In this document: piece after piece, positions 1-9,269 of the stretch | How the letters are laid out: each line of letters begins with the position of its first letter | Position numbering within the stretch: the stretch's first letter is position 1 | Assembly: GCA_021397845.1 (NCBI GenBank) | Contig: CM038051.1 | Coordinates: 12,183,827-12,247,826, forward strand | Source of the DNA: Areca catechu | Lineage: Eukaryota > Streptophyta > Magnoliopsida > Arecales > Arecaceae | Direction of reading: 5' to 3' | DNA length: 64,000 bases | The notes under the pieces: model-generated | Told to the model about the DNA's origin: nothing | Seen by the model: the letters and a program-made list of their open reading frames with translations, nothing else | Databases searched by the model: none | Translations under genes and position numbers: made by a program

Positions 1-1029
1 TATATTCATAGATAAGGGCATCCATGATTCCAGAGATCCATCTGCATCCTAGCCCAAAGAAATCAAGCCCAGGCGCCAAGCCCAAGCCCCTAAGAAGCAA
101 GATACCAGGGAATATTCCTGCTACCTGGCTACCAGGCCACCCCAGCTTCCAGAGGCCCAAACTCATGCGCCCGAGCCCCTTTGGGCCGGCCTCTTGCTGC
201 TCTTAGAAGCCCAACACGCCCCCTAGGCGTCCTTGGAGTATTGGCCAAGTCAAGAGAATTTTTAGGGATTTTTCTACCTGATGTTTCCTTATTTTCTAGC
301 TAGGGTTTGAGAGGGAAAAGGATTCTTATGTAAAGACTAATGTGCCCTTACTTGGAGCCCAAGGTTAAGGGTCTATTTAAGGGACCCTAGCCTCTTGTAT
401 GAAGGAAGATTTTGATATATGAAATAAATCTTGAATTCTTCTATTGCTTTGAGTGTTACCCTGCTGTGTGCATAAAGGGGTTTGAGAGTTCTTCTTCCCG
501 GTGTTTGCAACTATCTTCCTGCCGCCAACCATCCTTCCAGCCCCCTCTAAAACTTTCTTCTCTTTGCTGTTTTTCTTTGTTTTCTTGAGTTTCTCTGAGT
601 TTTCTAACCCCTGATAGATCGTTTGCAGGTCTCCGAGTTCCTACGAATCCAACGACTCCAGCCAAGCCTCAATCGAACCACCGAGCAGAAAGCCGGGTAT
701 CCACGGGTCTTTGGCTCGGTTTTCCAGGCCGCATCCATCGAGGAACCAGAGATCCCTTTGCTGCGATCTTCACCGGGCACTTCGGACGTTGTCAGGTACA
801 CCCCCTCTACCTCCAGTCTTTATATTATAGGAGAACTTGCCCTAACCGAGGCTTCTCAGCCCCGGCGATCCTTCTTTAGTACTTTTATAGGTTATAATCT
901 ACATGCTTGGCTTCAAAAATTCATACAAAATTCCCTACAACTAATTTTGATCTGAAATTTAGAAATTAATCACCTAACCTCACATATAAAACATACAAAA
1001 AGAATTGCATGCATATTAGTCCCGCATCA
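1..1029 (+). repeat. 5' LTR of chromovirus element (left end missing)
   Basis: It matches 4734-5764 with a few substitutions and small indels, and ends in CA two bases before the primer-binding site. It has a TATA-like box near 373 and an AATAAA near 423. The missing left part corresponds to about 4316-4733 of the other LTR. Confidence 0.9.
373..381 (+). promoter_or_regulatory. TATA-like box in 5' LTR
   Basis: CTATTTAAG sits about 50 bp before an AATAAA signal, the usual U3/R arrangement of a plant LTR. The same box is kept in the 3' LTR at 5108-5116. Its use as a promoter is inferred from position only. Confidence 0.4.
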
Positions 1030-1031
1030 TT

Positions 1032-1043
1032 TGGTATCAGAGC
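1032..1043 (+). other. Primer-binding site, initiator Met-tRNA type
   Basis: TGGTATCAGAGC starts two bases after the LTR terminal CA. It is the standard complement of the plant initiator Met-tRNA 3' end and fixes both the LTR boundary and the + orientation. Confidence 0.88.
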
Positions 1044-1910
1044 TTAGATTATGGCTTGTTTTCTATAATTTTTTAGTATGTATATGCTCTATTCTTTAAA
1101 TTATTTATCCCTGATAAAAACTCCAAAAATTCTGAAAATTATTTTGTTGGATTCATCATAATTCACAGTAATTTTAAGAATTTTTTCAGATTTTATTATT
1201 TTCTGTGAATTTTCTGCAAGCTGAAATACAGCCTGCAAATTTTTGGCTCTGTTTTTTTTTCAGCAAGACAAGTTTGGAAGTTTTAGGGTTTTGTTTAGCA
1301 TTTTTTGCATATCTTTTAATTTTAGTATATTTCCTGCATATTAGGTCATAATTTTCAAGTTTTATTCTATTTAAAAAAATACCAAAAAAAATTACATATT
1401 CTCCAAAAATATCAAAAAAATATCTAAACCCTAATTTGCATCCTCATCTGCCTGTCATCATTGCATAATTTACTTTTAAGGGCACTCTTACTATATCAGA
1501 TGGGGGGAGGATTTGATCACCTCTCCTTAGCCCAAAACCACATCCCTTGCATTCGGTCACAAGTCTTAACCTAAAATTAACTAGACTTAATTTGCCCTAG
1601 TGGGCTAGGGATACCAACTGGTCGGGTCCGGGCTAAGTGTCAGATCATTGTGTCAAGCTAACCTGTATGTGCCTTGTGTTCAGTGTCTAGAATGGTGGTT
1701 TAGGGATTCAATCCCGAAGGGCTTGTGTGCTGGTCCGCCTACCTGGCCAATCTCTGATTGGTGTCTAGGATTGGCAATCAAGGACCTAACACTCCCCTTA
1801 CACCTGCCTGGCTGAGTACAGGATTACTATAGGCTAGTTTGCCACCCTGATTGAGCATCTAGTTTGGACTCTAGATCTAGTCAGCTGTAGTCGGTCTGAT
1901 CGAGTCTTGC

Positions 1911-3674
1911 ATGAGCACTAGATCAGGGGTTTCATATCACCCACCTCCTTCACAAATGTCTGAACCCATGGAAAATTTGCAAGCCCAAATAAAAGCACTC
2001 ACTGAGCAACTAACCCAATCCATGGCCCAGTTAACTCAGTCCGATACCCAAACCAATAATAGAATTGACCATCTTGCCAATAGGTTTGACCAGTTAGAAG
2101 GCCATGTAGGGACCATACAAAGAACCCATGGGTCATAGTCTGAGCCAGATCCTGAGTCCCCTCAACCTAGGAGGACCCCAAACCCTGATCTATACCATGA
2201 GGTCAAACCTAGGAGAGCCCCTTATCCTGACCCGTACTACAATCCTCAACCTAGGAGGACCCCAAACCCTGATCCATACCGAGAGGTTGAACCTAGGAGA
2301 GCCCCTCAGCCTGACCCATACTATAAAACTGAACATAGAAGAACCCCTTACCATGACCCTTATTATGATACTGAACCTAGAAGAACCCCTTACCATGACC
2401 CTTATTATGATACTGAACCCAGGAGAACCCAATACTCTGACCCATATAGGGAGTCCAATCCTAAGAGAACCCAATACTCTGACCCATATAGGAAGCCCAA
2501 CCCTAGGAGAACCCAATATTCTGACCCATATAGAGAGTCCAACCCTAGGAGAACCCAATATCCTGACCCATATAGGGAGCCCAACCTTAGAAGGACCCCA
2601 TACCATGATCCATCCTTAGAACCTGGCCATAGAGCTGACCCAAAATCCTATGACCCCAGATCCTATAATCCCATGACCCATAGATCTGCACCCTTGTCCT
2701 ATGAGCCTAGAGAACCCATAAACCCTAAGTATCAGCCTAGTACTAGTCATGCTTCCCCTAGTCAACTTGAACCCCATAGGATTAGTATCCCTAAATATGA
2801 ACCAAGTAGTGAGCCACTACCCCTTATACAACCTAAACCTACTAGGAGTAGTACCCATAATCAGAGACCAGAACCTGACCAATTTCATGCTAGCCGACCT
2901 TCTCCAACCATTCCTGAGATTCACAAGGCTTACATTAACGCGGAAGTGTATGAAGCTGATGTGAGCCTAGTGGATGAGTATGAGGGAGAAGAGGAGACAC
3001 CTTTAGATGACCTAGAATTAGCTGACCCAATAGATACCTAGGTAGAAACCAACCCAGAGCTAGTTGGCCTTGACCACATCCAACCTAAAGCTATAGTGGA
3101 AGAACAATTAGAGGAAGAGAACTCTGATACTAGGATTTTACCTGAGGAAACACTAGAAAAGGATCTAATTGTAGAGTCTATTCCTAAATTCCATGAACAA
3201 GAAGGCTTTATTCAGGATTTGGCTTACTTAACCCATTGCCCTCAGGATGAATCCCTTCCTGCCATTCCTATTGAAGATCTCGTCCCAGAAATTGTTGACC
3301 CATCCTTCCATAGCATGGACCTTTTCTTGCCCATAGATATTCCACAATCTCGTAAGATTAGCCTCATTAGTCTAGGATTAGTCTCGGATGCCCCTTCTTT
3401 TATCCTACTTTATCCAACTAAACCTTTTTCTCTACCCTACCAGACTAATTCTGAACCCACTTCCTATTTCCTACCCTTTCCTGAGTCTTCTCATGTGTCT
3501 AGAACTATTATGTTACATTTTGTTGAGGTTACTAGGTTGCAAGGATCCATAGAGCCCATCCTATTTGCTACCTACTTTTGGCAGACCCTCTGGCACCTAT
3601 TAGGAGTTACTAGCAAATTTTCTTCTGCATGTCACCCATCAACCACAACTCATGCCTCCATGCCCAAGTGGTAG
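1911..3674 (+). pseudogene. Gag-position frame with coiled coil, 14-residue repeats and acidic domain
   Basis: One reading frame runs from the ATG at 1911 to 3674, about 588 codons, broken by TAG codons at 2136 and 3039. The first 75 residues are Gln/Leu-rich and look like a coiled coil (ENLQAQIKALTEQL). Then come about eleven copies of a 14-residue Pro/Arg/Tyr repeat (2157-2625), a low-complexity Pro/Ser stretch, and an acidic segment (VDEYEGEEETPLDDLELAD) near 2965-3030. From about 3519 the frame runs into integrase sequence. I see no zinc knuckle and no classic capsid motif. The position is that of Gag, but I do not recognise the family. It may be a rearranged gag or a protein specific to this nonautonomous lineage. 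Confidence 0.6.
2157..2625 (+). repeat. 42-bp tandem repeat encoding a 14-residue PRRTxYxDPYxxxx unit
   Basis: About eleven copies lie head to tail and in frame. Typical units read PRRTPYHDPYYDTE and PRRTQYSDPYRESN. Arg-Arg at positions 2-3 and Asp-Pro-Tyr at 8-10 are nearly invariant, while the last four residues alternate between YYDTE-like and RESN-like. Changes between copies are mostly substitutions, with no frameshifts. Confidence 0.85.
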
Positions 3675-4349
3675 TTAAGACCTAATAAATCTCTTTAGTC
3701 GAGTTTGTTAGGTGTAGGTTTGAGTCCTTTGAATCATTTGTTAGGAGTCTGCATGTGCCCAGCATGTTCACCACCTACACTAATTTTAAACAAACTGGCC
3801 AATTCCTGAAGATGGGTCAAAGAATTTGATGTAGTGGATTCTATCTTGGTTAGGTTTAGGCCTAAAATAAGCTTCATGCTCGCAGAGCCGGACCTTTTAA
3901 AGTGATAGAGAAGGTTGGATCAAATGCCTAGGTGTTAGACATGCCTTCGGATTTGGGCATTAGTTCTACCTTCAATATTATAGACCTGGTTGAGTACAGG
4001 GAATCGGCAGCGATACCTATGAGGCCTTTGAACCTATTCCTTTTCATTATGAGTGACCCTAACCCAGAGTGTCCACTAATAAATTTATCCTGAGAGAGGA
4101 GAACGGATCGAGTGTATCCTGGACGATCAAGCCATTATGACCTGGGGCCGCGGTTATCAACGCTTCCTGGTCCGATGGCAAGGTTGGCCAGAGTCGGACG
4201 ATTCATGGATTTCTCGTGAGGACTTGCAGCACCTCAACCCAGACCTCCTCGAGAGATATATGAGCCAGCTTGATCTTCACTCGACAAGGTCGAGTTCCTC
4301 CCATCCCGGGAGAATTGGTAGGGACACCAAAGGCACCAGAATAAGATAG
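3519..4349 (+). pseudogene. Integrase C-terminal remnant plus chromodomain
   Basis: The frame joins integrase core sequence at about 3519; FWQTLWHLLG and a CHP motif near 3570-3640 match the end of the gypsy integrase core. A degenerate stretch follows with stops. The integrase C-terminal domain reappears at about 3890-4010 (GPFKVIEKVGSNA, then STFNIIDLVEYR). From about 4104 to 4270 there is a chromodomain with the aromatic pattern of chromoviruses (FLVRWQGWPESDDSWI). In the family the chromodomain steers integration towards certain chromatin. The DDE catalytic residues are lost in the deletion. Confidence 0.85.
4304..4315 (+). other. Polypurine tract before 3' LTR
   Basis: A short purine run (GGGAGAA) lies directly before TGGTAGGG, the likely start of the 3' LTR. 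This is where second-strand synthesis would be primed. The boundary is inferred from TG...CA logic because the matching LTR start is outside the window. Confidence 0.55.
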
Positions 4350-5764
4350 AGGCTTTTCAACCCTCTATGAATTGATCAATAATTTATGAGTCTATCTGTA
4401 ATAAGGGCTTAGCCTATCTGAGTCCATTTTAGTTGTTATTTGAGTATTTTGAGTTTCAGTTCTGTACTAGTCAGCTCATGTTGAGCTAGTTCAGTTCAGT
4501 ATTAGTCAGCTCATGTTGAGCTAATTTTATTTTTTTGAGTCTTGTCCAAGCATACTGAAGACTCAAGACTATATCATACAAGTGAAGACCAAGTCCAACT
4601 AGATTGAAGACATGGAAGTATAGCCCAAGTCCAACCCAGCTTGAAGATTTGAAGACCCCAGGAGGAAAATTCAGAAAACTCTGATTTCTTGCAGATGCCC
4701 TCCAGATGCCCAGATTCCCTTCCAGATGCCAAAGTATATTCATAGATAAGGGCATCCATGATTCCAGAGGTCCATCTGCATCCTAGCCTAAAGAAATCAA
4801 GCCCAGGCGCCAAGCCCAAGCCCCTAAGAAGCAAGATACCAGGGAATATTCCTGCTACTTGGCTACCAGGCCACCCCAGCTTCTAGAGGCCCAAACCCAT
4901 GCGCCCGAGCCCCTTTGGGCCGGCCCCTTGCTGCTCTTAAAAGCCTAACACACCTTTCTAGGTGTCCTTGGAGTGTTGGCCAAGTCAAGAGAATTTTTAG
5001 GGATTTTTCTACCTAATATTACCTTATTTTCTAGCTAGGGTTTGAGAGGGAAAATGATTCTTATGTAAAGACTAATGTGCCCTTACTTGGAGCCCAAGGT
5101 TAAGGGTCTATTTAAGGGACCCTAGCCTCTTGTATGAAGGGAGATTTTGATATATGAAATAAACCTTGAGTTCTTCTATTTCTTTGAGTGTTACCCTGTT
5201 GTGTGCATAAAGGGGTTTGAGAGTTCTTCTTCCCGGTGTTTGCAACCATCTTCCTGCCGCCAACCATCCTTCCAGCCCCCTCTAAAACTTTCTTTTCTTT
5301 GCTGTTTTCCTTTGTTTTCTTGATTTTCTCTGAGTTTTCTAACCCCTGACAGGTCGTTTGCAGGTCCCCGAGTTCCTACGAATCCAACAACTCCAGCCAA
5401 GCCTCAATCGGACCACCGAGCAGAAAGCCGGGTATCCGCGGGTCTTTGGCTCGATTTTCCAGGCCGCATCCGTCGAGGAACGAGAGATCCCTTCACTGCG
5501 ATCTTCACCGGGCACTTCAGATGTTGTCGGGTACACCCCCTCTACCTCCAGTCTTTATATTGTAGGAGAACTTGCCCTAACCGAGGCTTCTCAGCCCCGG
5601 CGATCCTTCTTTAGTACTTTTCTAGGTTCTAATCTGCATGCTTGGCTTCAAAAATTCATACAAAATTCTCTACAACTAATTTTGATCTGAAATCCAGGAA
5701 TTAATCACCTAACCTCGCATATAAAACATATAAAAAGAATTGCATGCATATTAGTCCCGCATCA
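4316..5764 (+). repeat. 3' LTR of chromovirus element, complete (about 1.45 kb)
   Basis: It runs from TGGTAGGG to CCCGCATCA; from about 4734 it matches 1-1029. Near 4468-4523 it holds two copies, 35 bp apart, of a short palindromic block centred on AGCTCATGTTGAGCT. The TATA-like box is at 5108-5116. Confidence 0.85.
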
Positions 5765-6351
5765 TTCCCGAAATAGGACAACCGGAGAGGATGTCAGAGC
5801 GAATGGAAGCTTCCCCTACCATATGTCAGGAAAGACGTCCCGTCCACGGCACGGAATCCTACCACACGCGCCTGCCAGCCCAGCGAAGATCCCGAGGCAA
5901 ACGTCTAACGACCATTTTTCAACTACAAAGAACGATCGGCACCCCCGAAAGAGGGGAGGTAACAACAATCCACTACCAACACAAGCGCAAGCTCGACCAG
6001 GAGGGCGAAGCGCCACCACCACCACCACAGTTGAAGGAAAACGATGGAAACAAGGAGAGACGGAGGAACAGGAAACCCCTCTGTCCCCGCTATCATTCTC
6101 CCCCTGCTACGTTTTCACCTTCACCACATCTTTTACTCCTAATGTGGAGTCCATCAAGAGGGGCTCGACCAGGAGGATATGTTCCCCTAGATCGTCACTG
6201 ACTTGACCGTCGAAGTGCCCCCACCGGAAACCCCGACCCGGATCACTAACCTCTGTTTCACAGGTCCAGGAGTAGAGGACCGCCAGGCAGCGAAGGGAGC
6301 ACACTCCGGCACCGGCAGTAGATATGGACCACGGCGATCCTGGCGGCAACA
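5765..6351 (+). repeat. Fragment of a Tat-type gypsy LTR
   Basis: At 6200-6270 this has the hallmark seen in other Tat-type LTRs here: TGACTTGACCGTCGAAGTG, a short CCACCGG block, then TTTCACAGG. It ends in GGCGGCAACA at 6351. No primer-binding site or gag follows, so it may be a solo LTR. The chromovirus ends directly at its left edge, so I infer that element inserted into it and the other half lies left of the window. The open frames here show no recognisable domain. Confidence 0.6.
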
Positions 6352-6463
6352 GTCCATACTTCCCGTGATAGATAGAATCCACCCATGTACATCACATCCG
6401 ACCGATTTACTGACCTGCAGCACACATCATACTTTTTCTTCAAATTATATATATAATAACTAA

Positions 6464-6902
6464 TTTTTTTATTAAAAAAAAGATAGGAAAATAAATCTTG
6501 GTATAGCTATCCCGCAGGCTCCCAAAAATATCAGGTAATGTTCAATACAAGCTTTTCCCACCTAAAGATGAGTACGTCAACCTGATACTAACAGGAACAA
6601 AGAGAAAAAATCATGATCTCTCATTCACGTTAATCCTGATACTAACAGGAACAAAGAGAAAAAATCATGATCTCTCATTCATATCAATGATCGCGTGCTC
6701 CAGGATAAATCCTGAATTTAATCGAGTCACCATAAGGATCCAGCAAAAAGAAAAAATCATGATCTCTCATTCATATCAAAGATCGCGTGCTCCAGGATAA
6801 ATCCTGAATTTAATCGAGTCACCATAAGGATCCTTTCTCGAACCAGCGACCGATTGATAGTGAGGCAAGACTTCTACTAACCGGGCTACCGCTTTAGCAG
6901 TA
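6464..6902 (-). mobile_element. tRNA-derived SINE, copy 1, internally duplicated
   Basis: On the minus strand the right end shows an RNA polymerase III promoter: a box-A-like GGTAGCCCGGTTAGTAGA (6872-6889) and a box-B-like GGTTCGAGA (6836-6844), followed by a tRNA-unrelated body and an A-rich tail (plus-strand T run at 6464-6470). The same element occurs at 61371-61705. This copy is longer because of two internal tandem duplications, 54 bp (from 6581) and 92 bp (from 6661). The flanking duplication is poor (ATAAC versus ATAAT). Confidence 0.78.
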
Positions 6903-9269
6903 ATAATCGATTTATTGACAAGCCTGCATTGTCTTTAGACGCCTCATAACATGAGGGCACAGTTATGTTAAGCTTTGTCCACAGTATATTGTTACAAGAA
7001 TAATGAATTTGTCATATAATGCTGGCTTTATACAGTGTGTTCATTTTAAAGGCAAATGGATCCTAAAATTGCATCTCCGGTTGCTTCGCAACTTGGGCCA
7101 TCTTCTTCTCGGAGAAGTTCGGGAAGCCTTGCTATTGGCCAGTATTGTAAGAATCTTGATAAATATTGCTCAGCAGAAATGTAAACTTTGCTAAAATCTT
7201 TTTTTTTGCATGATCAACCTAAGCTGTGCATGAATCTAATAAAATCAAGGATGCATTAGGTTCCTTTGTGAGATTATATTGCTCTTGTTTGAATCAAAGT
7301 TGGCAAACAAGATAACTTTCAAAAGATTGCTTTTATATCTTACCATATATAATAAAAGAAAACTAGTTTAGTATGTAAAATTTATTTTTATCATAAATAA
7401 AAAATTAAAATAATAAATAATAAATAAAATAAAAGATTGAATCATGTATATTTTAAAATTTCTAAAAATTCATGATTTTTCATCGCAACATTCTATAAAT
7501 GAGGATTAAATATATATGTGTCTTCAACAAAAAGGAAAATTATCTGTCAAGGTGGAGAGAGATAATGGAGAAAAATGATTAATGATTAAAGTGACTTAGC
7601 CAAAACAAAATGGAGTTAGCATGGGTAGCGTTGCATAAGGAATTAATATATATTAAATAAGGAACGCAATGAAGCTTGCGGAATTTAATGTAGAATTTGC
7701 TTGTCTTGCGAGGGAGAGATGCTTTTAGATAAAATAGTTTTGAAATTTATCATACATATTCTTTCACATTTTTATTTTTTAATATAACACTTTTATCGGA
7801 ATTAGAATTTGAAGATAGTGGATAACTAAATTATTTTGTATTGAATTAGAAAATATTATAAATAATTATAAGAGTATTTTAAAAATAAAATTAAATATTT
7901 ATTTTACTGGTCGGGGTGAAAAAATAATTTTTTCATCTTTCATATAAATAATATTTATCTATTAATTCATGAATAAATACTATTCAAAAAATAATTTATT
8001 TATATAAAAAAATATAAAAATATAGATAAGTTAGTTAATAAAAAAATTGATCAACCTTCTTGTAATACTTATTTAAAAAAAGAAAGACCTTGATGTTGAA
8101 AGGTGTTGAAATCGGATGGCAAAGTCACCTTTCCAGCCATGTTCCAGTATGGGAGCTTGGAAGCCAGCCTTTATACTGTGAAGCACAGGACAATTCACGT
8201 TCCTATCACCATTTAAATATACATGGGGACTTTAAGAACATGCTCTCTTTTTGTTCACATCCAACATGGGAATTAGAGGGAAAATGCAAGTCGAGGGCTC
8301 TCCCTCTGGCTGCAATCTTGACCATTCCAACCTTCAATCCAAATTCGATACCGGATTCTCCAATCCAGTCTCATCTTAATTGAATTCAAGTTTTATCTGG
8401 TTATCATCAATGTGAGCCAGGTTGGATCAGATTAATTAGATTAGATTAGGCTATAAAATAATTTTAAATTTTAAAAATCAAACATGTTTACTAGTTACTA
8501 GATTAATAATATCAGATTGATCTGGATCTTATATATCTGTGCAATTCCATGACTGATAACCTAGCAGTATAAATAAAGCAAGAGTATTTTTTATGTGCCA
8601 AGTTTGCATGGAATTATACCGAAGAAAAGCTAGAAAAAGGAGAACCATCGTCTTCCATTTCCCTTATTGCGAACAACACGCAACGAGCCTAACTCTAGTA
8701 TTACCTGTCATGAGCTCACAATTTAAAAGCTTAAACTACTAGGAAGAGGATGGATGATAAACTCATATGACACCTCTTTTATCAGTTAATATGAGTCTAA
8801 ATAAAGAGGATGGATGATAAACTCATATGACACCTCTTTTATCAGTTAATATGAGTCTATTAACATTTGTCATACACCTCGGTCTCCCATTTATATCAAA
8901 AAACCAAAAAAAGTTCCTATTCGATATGTAAGGCTGCATAGGTTAGAAATTTGAACATCCCTAACCGGGGTTGTGACACCTTGGTAATGGATTCTCTAAG
9001 GTTTTCACCCCTCCATAAACCAATATCACAGCAGCATTCAGAAGTTCCCTGCTCATGATCCGACAAGACTAAGGTGCCCCAAAAAATCTAAAATTAAGCC
9101 ATTCCAACCAGCACTTAATCAGAGAATGAATGTACATACAGATACATCCCTTTGCCACCATGAGATACCCAAGATTACAATTCCATTTTGAGGCTGCCTC
9201 CTCCTCGTCTATCGATCCACATTTCTCTCAAACAAAAATCTCCTCAAAGGAACCCAAACTATGAGGACT
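6903..9269. other. Intergenic, AT-rich, no gene seen
   Basis: Between the SINE and the 3' end of the GH17 gene I find no coding pattern, only short chance frames. The stretch 7320-8060 is very AT-rich. A 60-bp exact tandem duplication lies at 8744-8860. The frame at 8090-8383 has no recognisable domain or codon pattern. Confidence 0.6.
8744..8860. repeat. 60-bp two-copy tandem duplication
   Basis: The block containing GATGGATGATAAACTCATAT occurs twice with a spacing of exactly 60 bp and almost no divergence. No homology to the flanking TEs is evident. Confidence 0.9.

Larger units (their letters stand above)
1..5764 (+). mobile_element. Ty3/gypsy chromovirus-derived LTR element, pol-deleted, 5' end outside window
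   Basis: Positions 1-1029 are repeated at about 4734-5764, so these are two LTRs of one element. An initiator-Met primer-binding site follows the first LTR and a purine-rich tract precedes the second. The interior keeps a long gag-like frame, the C-terminal part of integrase and a chromodomain, which places it among chromoviruses. Protease, reverse transcriptase, RNase H and the first half of integrase are absent, so it cannot move on its own. The two LTRs differ at scattered sites, so the insertion is not recent. The left LTR begins before the window, so the left target duplication cannot be checked. Confidence 0.9.

Noticed and set aside
2190..2606. Minus-strand 138-codon frame over the 42-bp repeats
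   Set aside because: It is the mirror of the 14-residue repeat array; only the plus strand continues into coiled coil and integrase sequence.
2128..2619. Plus-strand 163-codon frame with LGEPNTLTHI-type repeats
   Set aside because: Out of frame with the flanking parts; the in-frame PRRTxYxDPY reading links upstream and downstream segments.
2157..2625. CRISPR-like regular repeats (also 36165-36690)
   Set aside because: Head-to-tail repeats without unique spacers, inside plant retroelements; the first is protein-coding.
5791..6206. Overlapping 127-136 codon frames near a retroelement end
   Set aside because: Low-complexity Thr/Pro/Arg composition, overlapping frames on both strands, and a position within a Tat LTR fragment.
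6836..6892. tRNA gene suggested by box A and box B
   Set aside because: No cloverleaf or acceptor stem; the unit is repeated with a poly(A) tail and duplication, so it is a SINE head.
8090..8383. 97-codon plus-strand frame
   Set aside because: No motif, no upstream promoter, no homology I recognise; likely chance.
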